A stretch of 5,335 bases of DNA, from NCBI GenBank assembly GCA_041671005.1, contig JBAZCJ010000097.1, forward strand, positions 1 through 5,335, written 5' to 3'. The position numbers were made by a program, and so were the translations under genes. Below are positions 1 through 5,335 of this stretch, piece after piece. A model generated the notes under the pieces. The model ran no database searches. It saw nothing but the letters and a program-made list of their open reading frames with translations, and was not told the DNA's origin. Source of the DNA: JACRPI01 sp041671005. GTDB taxonomy: Archaea; Nanobdellota; Nanobdellia; Woesearchaeales; DSVV01. Positions within the stretch are counted from its first letter, which is position 1. The number at the start of each line of letters is the position of its first letter.

Positions 1-1
1 T

Positions 2-64
2 AATGAATTAATTATATCTCCAAGCCCAGATAAAATTATTAAAAAAAATGTTTCTATTGTTTAA
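2..64 (+). CDS. Possible 3' end of an unidentified plus-strand gene
   Basis: One plus-strand frame is open from the window edge to a TAA at 62-64, giving 20 codons that end in DKIIKKNVSIV. It would converge on the phosphatase gene, whose stop begins at 70, leaving a 5-base gap. Such tight tail-to-tail packing fits the compact layout of the window. The fragment is too short to identify or to prove by codon usage, and a chance 20-codon opening in AT-rich DNA is quite possible. No function is proposed. Confidence 0.3.
   Translation, partial: NELIISPSPDKIIKKNVSIV
41..48 (-). terminator. Oligo-T tract after the phosphatase gene
   Basis: Read on the minus strand this is a run of eight T, starting 21 bases past the phosphatase stop codon and followed by another T-rich stretch. 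Archaeal RNA polymerase can terminate at oligo-T tracts without a hairpin, and I see no stem before this one. The position fits a terminator for the minus-strand gene, but A/T runs are common in DNA of this composition. Confidence 0.35.
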
Positions 65-69
65 AATAA

Positions 70-972
70 TTATTCCACATGCACTAAAATCAAAGAAATA
101 TTATCTGAAAGAGTTCGTCGAGTAGCGTTACCAACAATGTATGCTTGATTGACTAGTTCAGAAGCACATGATTCAAGTTGAGAACATATTCCTGAATAAT
201 CTTGTTGAGTATTAATCCGTCCAATTCTTCCAAAAATAGTTTCTTCTGATAAAACACCCAGACCATCAGTCCAAAGTCCATAAGTAACTCCAGAACCATA
301 ATCATCTCGTTGAACACCTCTAACAATATCAAGACCCTTATGATGACCTAAAAAATGTGTTAATCTATTTTTAGGAGATAAATCAGGTTCAGTTAATACT
401 CCTCTCCTTTGAGTTCTGTGATTATAAAAACCACATAACGAATCTCCATGATGATAAATATCAATTCCTTCATTAATAAATTCAAGTGCAACTGCAGTTG
501 TTGAAGGAGGATTTCTAATATCTTCAAGTAAATCTTCAAGAATGGAACTAATCCCTCCACTGCCAACAAATACCTGACGCAGATCAATAAGACCACGCTT
601 TGAATCAACTATTAATCGATCTAACTTTGAAACAATAACATCAGATAAACCCTCAACACCATCAATATTTTCATTATCAATATAATCATTTAATCTTACC
701 TTTAATTCATCCATTACCTGAGGATTATCTCTGTTAGCATACAATGCAAAAATGTACGATCCAACGTGACTACAAAATTCACCGCCAGAAGGAACAGAAA
801 GCCCATCAAGAACTGCAAATAAATTTTCACAAACAACTAAACTATCCTCATTTTTACTTTTATCTCCTTGATGAGTAATCGCCGTAACATGAATTCGCCG
901 TTCACCAAATAAATAAGACTGAGAAAAAGATTCAACTTTTTTTTGTCTTGAAGGAAGGTATAACAAAGTCAT
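70..972 (-). CDS. PP2C-family Ser/Thr protein phosphatase
   Basis: This 300-residue protein looks like a metal-dependent (Mn/Mg) protein phosphatase of the PP2C/PPM family, which removes phosphate from Ser/Thr of proteins. The ordered PP2C motifs are visible: GDKSKNEDS with Asn41-Glu42-Asp43, FAVLDGLS with Asp56-Gly57, STTAVAL followed by HHGDS with Asp177, LWTDGLG with Asp236, and SDNISLILV with Asp290-Asn291 near the end. These are the acidic residues that bind the two metals in the family, so activity is expected. The family's usual DGMGG is replaced by DGLSVPSGG, and about 70 residues between motifs (roughly 75-150) match nothing I recognise. No signal peptide or membrane segment is seen, so it is probably cytoplasmic. 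ATG at 972 is preferred over an in-frame TTG at 978 because it lies 21 bases after a TATA octamer. There is no SD site. Its substrate and any partner kinase are not evident here. Confidence 0.87.
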   Translation of the reverse strand: MTLLYLPSRQKKVESFSQSYLFGERRIHVTAITHQGDKSKNEDSLVVCENLFAVLDGLSVPSGGEFCSHVGSYIFALYANRDNPQVMDELKVRLNDYIDNENIDGVEGLSDVIVSKLDRLIVDSKRGLIDLRQVFVGSGGISSILEDLLEDIRNPPSTTAVALEFINEGIDIYHHGDSLCGFYNHRTQRRGVLTEPDLSPKNRLTHFLGHHKGLDIVRGVQRDDYGSGVTYGLWTDGLGVLSEETIFGRIGRINTQQDYSGICSQLESCASELVNQAYIVGNATRRTLSDNISLILVHVE

Positions 973-993
973 ATCCAAAGAAAGAGATATTAG

Positions 994-1001
994 TTTATAA
1001 A
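994..1001 (-). promoter_or_regulatory. TATA box of the phosphatase gene
   Basis: The palindromic octamer TTTATAAA ends 21 bases before the ATG at 972, putting its centre about 25 bases upstream of that ATG. An archaeal start site would then fall at or next to the ATG, giving a leaderless mRNA. It lies just past the stop codon of the lipoprotein gene, in the 42-base gap, so the phosphatase has its own promoter. No purine-rich BRE is obvious upstream. Confidence 0.6.
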
Positions 1002-1014
1002 AGTTAAAGAGAAT

Positions 1015-1980
1015 TTACTGATTAACCATTATCTCTTTAACACTTTTCACGTGAACGTCTTTTTCAGAATATAATTCAAATAAATCTTCAAGATCAGATT
1101 TAATTTCTTCAAATTCATGAACATGGAAAATAATTCCAATAACTTGACCAGATTCTGCACGTATTAAAGCATCTGCAATATCATTAACAGTTGCAGGAGT
1201 TCCTTGAAATATTTGATCTTCAGTTTGACCAAATTTTTTATGAGTTAATTGTGTAACACTATGCCCTGAGATCATTATAGGAGTAAGTGTACTTAAAATA
1301 TCCCCATTTGCAGTGCCTTCTACATCATACAAAATTCCATCTGGATAATCATATTGTTCATCTGCTTCTTTTGCAATTCCACCTGTTACCACTTGACCTG
1401 ATGCAGGTAATTGATTAAGTAAGTTCATCATATCTTCAATTGTTCCAATATATTCACGATTTGATTCATATCCTGATTTGTCAGTATATCCATTCCATAA
1501 TGATCCATAACTTGGACCATGATGATGAACGCCAATTTCATGTCCATTTGCTTCCCATGTTCGCACTTCAGTTAATTTATCATTTTCAAGAATATATGTT
1601 GCCCATTGCGGATTAAAAAGAAGTGTTAATTTGAAGTTATATTGATCTGCAAAAGCAACTAAATCCTCTAACATTGACCAATATTCTTCAGGTTCTTCTG
1701 TTGTTTTTGCATTTTCACCTGGTTCGCAATGAATAACAATGAATGCATCTGGAATATAATTCGAATCAATAGAAACTTCTTGTGTATCAGATAAAGGTAC
1801 TGTTTCATCAGAATTATTATTTACATTTTGATCTGCAGGTACATAGCCTTCACAAATTTTCTGTTCAATAACAGATATTGTGCCATCTGCGTTAAGATCA
1901 CAATCTTTATCTTCAGAACAAGAAATGAGAAAGACTAGAAAAATAATAATAACCAAACTAACAAGAACATACTTTTTCAT
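1015..1980 (-). CDS. Predicted lipoprotein with EF-hand loop and deacetylase-like domain
   Basis: This 321-residue protein begins with a lipoprotein signal peptide: Lys2-Lys3, a hydrophobic stretch at 4-19, and a lipobox Leu-Ile-Ser-Cys with the acceptor Cys21. It should therefore be exported and anchored in the outer face of the membrane. Residues 28-39 form a textbook EF-hand/dockerin-type calcium loop (Asp28, Asn30, Asp32, Gly33, Thr34, Ser36, Glu39), flanked by Cys27 and Cys43. An Asn/Asp-rich linker follows to about residue 75. Residues 77-321 resemble the NodB/polysaccharide-deacetylase fold: a first strand FIVIHCEPGE (His84, Glu86), GHEIGVHHHGPSY (His147, His152-154), and a late strand IIFHVHEFEE (His286, His288, Glu289). 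The classical TFDDG and H-[ST]-x-x-H motifs are absent, so metal binding is likely but the reaction is unknown. A carbohydrate target at the cell surface is inferred only. It has its own TATA box and no SD site. Confidence 0.7.
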   Translation of the reverse strand: MKKYVLVSLVIIIFLVFLISCSEDKDCDLNADGTISVIEQKICEGYVPADQNVNNNSDETVPLSDTQEVSIDSNYIPDAFIVIHCEPGENAKTTEEPEEYWSMLEDLVAFADQYNFKLTLLFNPQWATYILENDKLTEVRTWEANGHEIGVHHHGPSYGSLWNGYTDKSGYESNREYIGTIEDMMNLLNQLPASGQVVTGGIAKEADEQYDYPDGILYDVEGTANGDILSTLTPIMISGHSVTQLTHKKFGQTEDQIFQGTPATVNDIADALIRAESGQVIGIIFHVHEFEEIKSDLEDLFELYSEKDVHVKSVKEIMVNQ

Positions 1981-2002
1981 AGAATTATTGTGATAAAGAA
2001 AG

Positions 2003-2010
2003 TATTTATG
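2003..2010 (-). promoter_or_regulatory. TATA-like box of the lipoprotein gene
   Basis: The minus-strand octamer CATAAATA ends 22 bases before the ATG at 1980. That is the same placement as the other boxes in this window, although the match to the TATA consensus is weaker. The upstream bases (AAAAATAGTAAAA) are purine-rich, as a BRE would be. No SD motif lies between it and the ATG, so a leaderless transcript is expected. Confidence 0.5.
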
Positions 2011-2034
2011 TTTTACTATTTTTAATACAATTAA

Positions 2035-2364
2035 TTATGCAGCTTGTTTCTCTTTACTTAACCGCCTCATATCTTTTCGAGCAGAAGCTGCAGCAATAAC
2101 ATCTGAATTACAAGAGAGCATACAATAATTTGTAATTTCAGAAGCACGTCTTTTTTTAACAGCATATGCTTCTTGAAGTTCTGTTAATGGAATCCCAGTT
2201 TTTTCAGAAATATGTTGAAGAGATCGCTCTGATGGAATCATATCTTCTAAAGAAGGTGCTTCATGTTTAACACTAAATCCACTCAAATACCGACGCATAT
2301 TTTCAACCCCGTAAACAGCATAAGTTGAATAAAAAGACTGTGCAGGATCTTTTTTCCAATACAA
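2035..2364 (-). CDS. Probable displaced C-terminus of the radical SAM protein (109 aa)
   Basis: This frame reads MYWKKDPAQSFYS at its start and ends at a TAA at 2035-2037. The only start codon giving the full length is TTG at 2364. The frame stays open upstream to 2427, where HHSEGDTLYWKKD reads like ordinary protein, while the radical SAM frame over the same bases becomes hydrophobic and low in complexity. I therefore think it is the real C-terminal part of the upstream enzyme, displaced by one base; the joined protein would be about 503 residues. Residues 49-68 (QHISEKTGIPLTELQEA) look like a small helix-turn-helix or paired helices, Cys81 and Cys85 form a C-x3-C pair, and the tail is basic. 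Alternatively it is a separate, translationally coupled gene: a strong SD (GAAGGAG) lies just before the TTG. No family is recognised for this part alone. Confidence 0.6.
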   Translation of the reverse strand: MYWKKDPAQSFYSTYAVYGVENMRRYLSGFSVKHEAPSLEDMIPSERSLQHISEKTGIPLTELQEAYAVKKRRASEITNYCMLSCNSDVIAAASARKDMRRLSKEKQAA

Positions 2365-3545
2365 AGTATCTCCTTCAGAATGGTGATAATAAATGCTAAT
2401 ACAGTATCTATTCCTTTTTTTGCACTAATCACATAATCCCCTTTTGACAGAATATCTTCCCCTGTTGGAACATTCAATTCAAACGAATTTGGAGGTTCAA
2501 GAAAAGCTATAGGAACTGGGGGTAAAGCAACTGTACCATATAATTCAAACGGAATATTGTATAATCGTTTTGTATGTGGACGTTCTTGTTCATGAATAAT
2601 ACGACATAATTCTTCATCTAACCTAGATTTATCACGTCTATCCTCAAATCTTCTTGAACCAAATGAATAAGGATTATGACCAACTCCATCCACAGAAGAA
2701 TCAAAATTTCCAATAGTTGTTTCAAAGAAAGGCATTGCGTGTATAATTCCCCATGCCTCTTTCAATAATTCAAAATCTGTGAGAGGCCTGTTAGTATGTG
2801 CAGCAACTTCTTGTGCCATTATTTTATAATACTGTGTTTCTTCAGAAACATTAATACCCATAAAAGTGATATATCGCGGTCGAACTTTTCCTAAAACCTC
2901 TGCAGTTTCATGAACATGTTCAGCAGATAACCAGTTACCCCCTAATCCTAAAATAATCATAACAGAAAGATCTAGTTCATATTCTCTGGCCATTTCTCCC
3001 ATAGTCACAACATCCTGTGAAGTAACTCCTTTTCGCACATAATCTAAAACTGATGTAGCACCACTTTCAATACCAACATAACAAAGATCAACGCCTGTGA
3101 GATCGTCTAATCCTTGAGCACCATAATTTAATAGGGATCGTGTTCTTCCATAAACTGAAAGTCTTCGAGGGTCATTTTTTGTATGTTTCAAAAACTGATT
3201 ACGAGTATAAGCAACATAATGTTGAAGTACGTCATGAGAAAGTTCAAAAGAATCTCCTCCTCCGAGGAATAGTCTTTCTAATCCTCTTGCTAAATCACTT
3301 TTTTTACCTACCCGTGCAAAAACTTCATTTACATGAGCTTCATATTCTTGAGATTTTTTAACTAAATGAGTAACATCATCGTATCCTTCACAAAATGTAC
3401 ATCGTTTCCAAGGACAACCAATAACTGGTTCTAATCTAAGAACATGAGACAATCGTTCAGATGGAGGAGAAAATTGATCAGGTGTAGAGTACAAAGATCT
3501 ATCTGCATAAAGCTCTTGAAGTGAAGCTACTTGAATAATTGCCAT
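2283..3545 (-). CDS. Radical SAM protein, COG1032-like; frame breaks near its 3' end
   Basis: Residues 43-52, GCPWKRCTFC, supply Cys44, Cys49 and Cys52 for a [4Fe-4S] cluster in the C-x4-C-x2-C spacing seen in Elp3/YgiQ-like (COG1032) radical SAM enzymes. Other family landmarks follow in order: LFLGGGDSF (Gly95-Asp98, the SAM-contacting GGE-like motif), YVGIESGATSVLDYVRKG (Glu160-Ser161-Gly162), and MIILGLGGN at about 200-208. The protein should cleave SAM to start a radical reaction in the cytoplasm; its substrate is unknown and no carrier or precursor gene is adjacent. ATG at 3545 is chosen because it follows a TATA box by 22 bases; an in-frame ATG at 3632 would extend translation through the promoter region. 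After about residue 385 (TVLAF) the reading becomes hydrophobic and unnatural (IITILKEILCIGKK) up to the stop at 2283, while the -1 frame (2035-2427) carries the plausible continuation. The last 35 or so codons are thus probably not native sequence. Confidence 0.8.
   Translation of the reverse strand: MAIIQVASLQELYADRSLYSTPDQFSPPSERLSHVLRLEPVIGCPWKRCTFCEGYDDVTHLVKKSQEYEAHVNEVFARVGKKSDLARGLERLFLGGGDSFELSHDVLQHYVAYTRNQFLKHTKNDPRRLSVYGRTRSLLNYGAQGLDDLTGVDLCYVGIESGATSVLDYVRKGVTSQDVVTMGEMAREYELDLSVMIILGLGGNWLSAEHVHETAEVLGKVRPRYITFMGINVSEETQYYKIMAQEVAAHTNRPLTDFELLKEAWGIIHAMPFFETTIGNFDSSVDGVGHNPYSFGSRRFEDRRDKSRLDEELCRIIHEQERPHTKRLYNIPFELYGTVALPPVPIAFLEPPNSFELNVPTGEDILSKGDYVISAKKGIDTVLAFIITILKEILCIGKKILHSLFIQLMLFTGLKICVGI
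2368..2376 (-). promoter_or_regulatory. SD-like site before the internal TTG
   Basis: GAAGGAGAT on the minus strand lies with GGAG 5 bases before the TTG at 2364. It is the only good SD-like sequence next to a candidate start in the window; the four main genes have none. In archaea with leaderless first genes, SD sites typically serve internal genes of a transcript, so this could mark a coupled start for the 109-residue protein. It also encodes SEGD in that frame, so coincidence is possible. Confidence 0.35.
2415..2421 (-). other. A-AAA-AAA heptamer phased for -1 frameshifting
   Basis: On the minus strand the radical SAM frame reads GC[A AAA AAA] GGA, which fits the X-XXY-YYZ form of a -1 slippery site. 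Slippage by -1 here would pass directly into the frame of the 109-residue continuation, which is open from 2427 down to 2035. The same seven-A run is also a prime place for a sequencing or assembly indel or a true mutation. I see no clear stimulating stem-loop downstream. The placement and phase are observed; the function is not shown. Confidence 0.4.
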
Positions 3546-3567
3546 CTTATTAAGAAAGTAAAAACCA

Positions 3568-3575
3568 TTTATAAA
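3568..3575 (-). promoter_or_regulatory. TATA box of the radical SAM gene
   Basis: TTTATAAA on the minus strand ends 22 bases before the ATG at 3545. The bases in between (ending in CTTAATAAG) contain no SD site, so the transcript is predicted to be leaderless. The box lies in the 92-base divergent region shared with thrS, about 33 bases from that gene's own box. Confidence 0.6.
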
Positions 3576-3607
3576 ATTAATATAAAATTTCCCATTTTTC
3601 AAAAAAC

Positions 3608-3615
3608 TATATAAA
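3608..3615 (+). promoter_or_regulatory. thrS: TATA box of thrS
   Basis: TATATAAA ends 22 bases before the ATG at 3638 and is preceded by a purine run (AAAAAAC) where an archaeal BRE would be. No SD site precedes the ATG, so leaderless initiation is predicted. The leader is too short for a T-box or riboswitch, which excludes the RNA-level control common for bacterial thrS genes. Confidence 0.6.
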
Positions 3616-3620
3616 CCTCC

Positions 3621-3634
3621 ATTTGTAAACAAAT
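3621..3634 (+). repeat. Short inverted repeat between TATA box and thrS start
   Basis: ATTTG-TAAA-CAAAT is a perfect 5-base inverted repeat with a 4-base spacer. It lies between the TATA box and the ATG, ending 3 bases before it. Archaeal repressors often bind palindromes overlapping the transcription start, so an operator is possible. An arm of only five bases in AT-rich DNA may arise by chance. Confidence 0.3.
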
Positions 3635-3637
3635 CTC

Positions 3638-5335
3638 ATGACAATAACAATAACACTTCCAGACAATACTAAAAAAACATTCAAAAAAGGTACGACACCG
3701 CTAGATATTGCAAAAACAATTAGCGAAGGCCTTGCACGAGCAACAGTTGCTGCAAAAGTCAATGACATTCTTGTTGATGCAACAGAAGAATTAACAAAAG
3801 ATTGTACGTTAAAACTGATAACATTCAAAGATCCTGAAGGAGTAGAAGTATTCCGCCATAGTTCTGCACATTTATTGGCACATGCAGTCACTGAATTATA
3901 CCCTGACGCAAAATTAACAATAGGTCCAGTTGTTGAAGAAGGATTTTACTATGATATTGACACAGAACCATTAACCCAAGAAGACCTTAATAAAATTGAA
4001 ATACGTATGAATGAAATTGTCAACAAAAAAATAGAACTTAAAAAATGTATAGTGCCAAAAAAAGAAGCACTAAAAATGTTTGAAAACAACAAGTATAAAC
4101 TTGAATTAATTAATGAGATTCCTGACCACACTGTCACCATTTATCAACAAGAAGAATTTATGGATTTATGTAGAGGTCCGCATGTACCAAACACAGGAAT
4201 GCTTAAAGCAATCAAGCTTACAAAAATAGCAGGTGCCTATTGGCGAGGAGATGCAAAAAATAAACAACTGCAAAGAATTTATGGTATCAGTTTTCCAGAT
4301 AAAAAAGATTTAAAAGAATATCTTCACAGACTTGAAGAAGCATTAAAAAGAGATCATCGAAAACTTGGAAGAGAAATGGATCTTATCAGTTTCCATGAAG
4401 AATCTCCAGGTGCAGCATTTTTCCATCCTAAAGGAACAGTCATATTTAATGAACTTCAAAAATTTATTAGAGAAGAATATTGGAAACGAGATTTCAGGGA
4501 AGTTGTTACACCATTAATGTATGATAAATCATTATGGCAGACATCTGGTCATTGGGATCATTACAAAGAAAATATGTTTACATTTACAGTAGATGGCAAA
4601 GAAGTTTCTCTTAAACCAATGAACTGCCCATCACATTGCCTTCTCTACAAAACAGATTTAAAAAGTTACAAAGACCTCCCATTACGAATTGCAGATTTCG
4701 CAGCATTGCATAGAAATGAATTGCGTGGAGTTCTTGGTGGCTTAACCAGAGTCAGAAAGTTCAATCAAGATGATGCACATATTTTCTGTGCGCTTGAACA
4801 ATTAGATAAAGAACTTGACGATGCAATTGATTTTGCAAAGCGTGTATATTCTGAAATATTTCATTTTGAATATCGCATTGAACTTTCAACACGACCTGAA
4901 AAATCAATGGGAACAAAAGAACAATGGGATAAAGCTGAAAATGCATTAAAAACTGCACTTGAAAAAAATAATATCCCTTACACAATTAATGCCGGAGATG
5001 GAGCATTCTACGGTCCAAAAATAGATTTGCATATTAAAGATTGTATAGGAAGAAGCTGGCAATTATCAACAATACAAGTTGACTTTCAATTGCCACTGCG
5101 ATTTGAATTAAGTTACGATGGCCAAGATGGGAAAAAGCATACACCTATTATGATTCACAGAGCAGTATTAGGAACACTTGATAGATTTATGGGAATTATT
5201 ATAGAACATTATGCAGGAAAATTCCCATTATGGTTAAGTCCAGTGCAGGTAAAAATCCTTCCACTTGCTGATAGATTTAATGAGTATGCAGATACTGTAA
5301 GAAAAAAACTTCATAATGCACATATTCGTGTAGAA
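3638..5335 (+). CDS. thrS: Threonyl-tRNA synthetase, bacterial type (3' truncated by window)
   Basis: This enzyme charges tRNA-Thr with threonine in the cytoplasm. The 566 residues present cover an N-terminal TGS domain (about 1-60), the N2 editing domain, and the class II catalytic domain; the stop and most of the anticodon-binding domain lie beyond the window (E. coli ThrRS has 642 residues). The editing site that clears Ser-tRNA-Thr is intact: HSSAH (His74, His78) and DLCRGPH (Asp176, Cys178, His182). The zinc ligands that select threonine are Cys330 (MNCPSH), His381 (QDDAHIF) and His507 (MIHRAVLG), each offset by four from the E. coli residues. Class II motif 2 is LHRNE-L-RG near residue 358, and motif 3 is the HRAVLGTLDRF stretch. 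The usual MNCPGH reads MNCPSH. The TGS/N2 layout is the bacterial and eukaryotic one, not the archaeal form with a D-aminoacyl-tRNA deacylase-like editing domain. It is transcribed divergently from the radical SAM gene. Confidence 0.97.
   Translation, partial: MTITITLPDNTKKTFKKGTTPLDIAKTISEGLARATVAAKVNDILVDATEELTKDCTLKLITFKDPEGVEVFRHSSAHLLAHAVTELYPDAKLTIGPVVEEGFYYDIDTEPLTQEDLNKIEIRMNEIVNKKIELKKCIVPKKEALKMFENNKYKLELINEIPDHTVTIYQQEEFMDLCRGPHVPNTGMLKAIKLTKIAGAYWRGDAKNKQLQRIYGISFPDKKDLKEYLHRLEEALKRDHRKLGREMDLISFHEESPGAAFFHPKGTVIFNELQKFIREEYWKRDFREVVTPLMYDKSLWQTSGHWDHYKENMFTFTVDGKEVSLKPMNCPSHCLLYKTDLKSYKDLPLRIADFAALHRNELRGVLGGLTRVRKFNQDDAHIFCALEQLDKELDDAIDFAKRVYSEIFHFEYRIELSTRPEKSMGTKEQWDKAENALKTALEKNNIPYTINAGDGAFYGPKIDLHIKDCIGRSWQLSTIQVDFQLPLRFELSYDGQDGKKHTPIMIHRAVLGTLDRFMGIIIEHYAGKFPLWLSPVQVKILPLADRFNEYADTVRKKLHNAHIRVE

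Noticed and set aside
393..608. Minus-strand 71-residue open frame inside the phosphatase gene
   Set aside because: It is a hydrophobic out-of-frame shadow of a gene with clear PP2C motifs.
973..978. TTG at 978 as the phosphatase start
   Set aside because: An ATG two codons later lies at the spacing from the TATA box shared by the other genes, and no SD supports the TTG.
3140..3361. Plus-strand 73-residue open frame opposite the radical SAM gene
   Set aside because: It is antisense to the conserved cluster region, has no promoter or SD, and has no recognisable protein features.
3546..3632. Upstream extension of the radical SAM protein from an ATG at 3632
   Set aside because: The extra residues (rich in Phe, Asn, Lys, Tyr) are translated from AT-rich promoter DNA, overlap both TATA boxes, and precede a well-placed ATG at 3545.
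3546..3637. T-box, riboswitch or attenuator upstream of thrS
   Set aside because: There are only 22 bases between the TATA box and the ATG, so no room for a structured leader.
3607..4985. Minus-strand open frames at 3607-3891, 3949-4140 and 4761-4985
   Set aside because: All are antisense to thrS, whose domains and catalytic residues account for the whole stretch.
1..5335. CRISPR array, tRNA/rRNA gene, insertion sequence or phage genes
   Set aside because: No spaced direct repeats, no cloverleaf-like segment, no transposase or integrase motifs, and nearly all bases are explained by the listed genes.

Overview
The window is AT-rich and compact: short intergenic gaps, no mobile element, no RNA gene and no CRISPR array seen. 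Four genes (three minus, one plus) each have a TATA-like octamer ending 21-22 bases before the ATG and no Shine-Dalgarno site. This is the geometry expected for archaeal TATA promoters that give leaderless mRNAs. With the base composition and a bacterial-type ThrRS, it suggests an uncultivated archaeon, perhaps of the DPANN group (for example Woesearchaeota/Pacearchaeota-like). The archaeal reading rests on promoter geometry; the lineage is a guess.

Layout, left to right. Bases 2-64 may be the last 20 codons of a plus-strand gene that converges on the next one. Bases 70-972 (minus) encode a PP2C-type Ser/Thr protein phosphatase with all the usual metal-site aspartates. Bases 1015-1980 (minus) encode a predicted lipoprotein: lipobox, one perfect EF-hand calcium loop, an Asn-rich linker, then a divergent polysaccharide-deacetylase (NodB)-like domain with an unusual metal site. 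Bases 2283-3545 (minus) encode a radical SAM enzyme. Bases 2035-2364 (minus, another frame) encode a 109-residue protein that is probably the displaced C-terminus of that enzyme. The two frames overlap, and a correctly phased A-AAA-AAA heptamer lies in the overlap. Bases 3546-3637 are a divergent promoter region, followed by thrS (3638 to beyond the window end), a bacterial-type threonyl-tRNA synthetase with TGS, editing and catalytic domains present and the anticodon-binding domain cut off by the window edge.

The genes do not form an obvious pathway. Each minus-strand gene appears to have its own promoter, so they are probably single transcription units rather than an operon. I see no defence system or other multi-gene novel system. 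The items most worth a second look are the frame break in the radical SAM gene, the EF-hand/deacetylase-like lipoprotein, the uniform leaderless promoter architecture, and a small palindrome between the thrS TATA box and its start codon.
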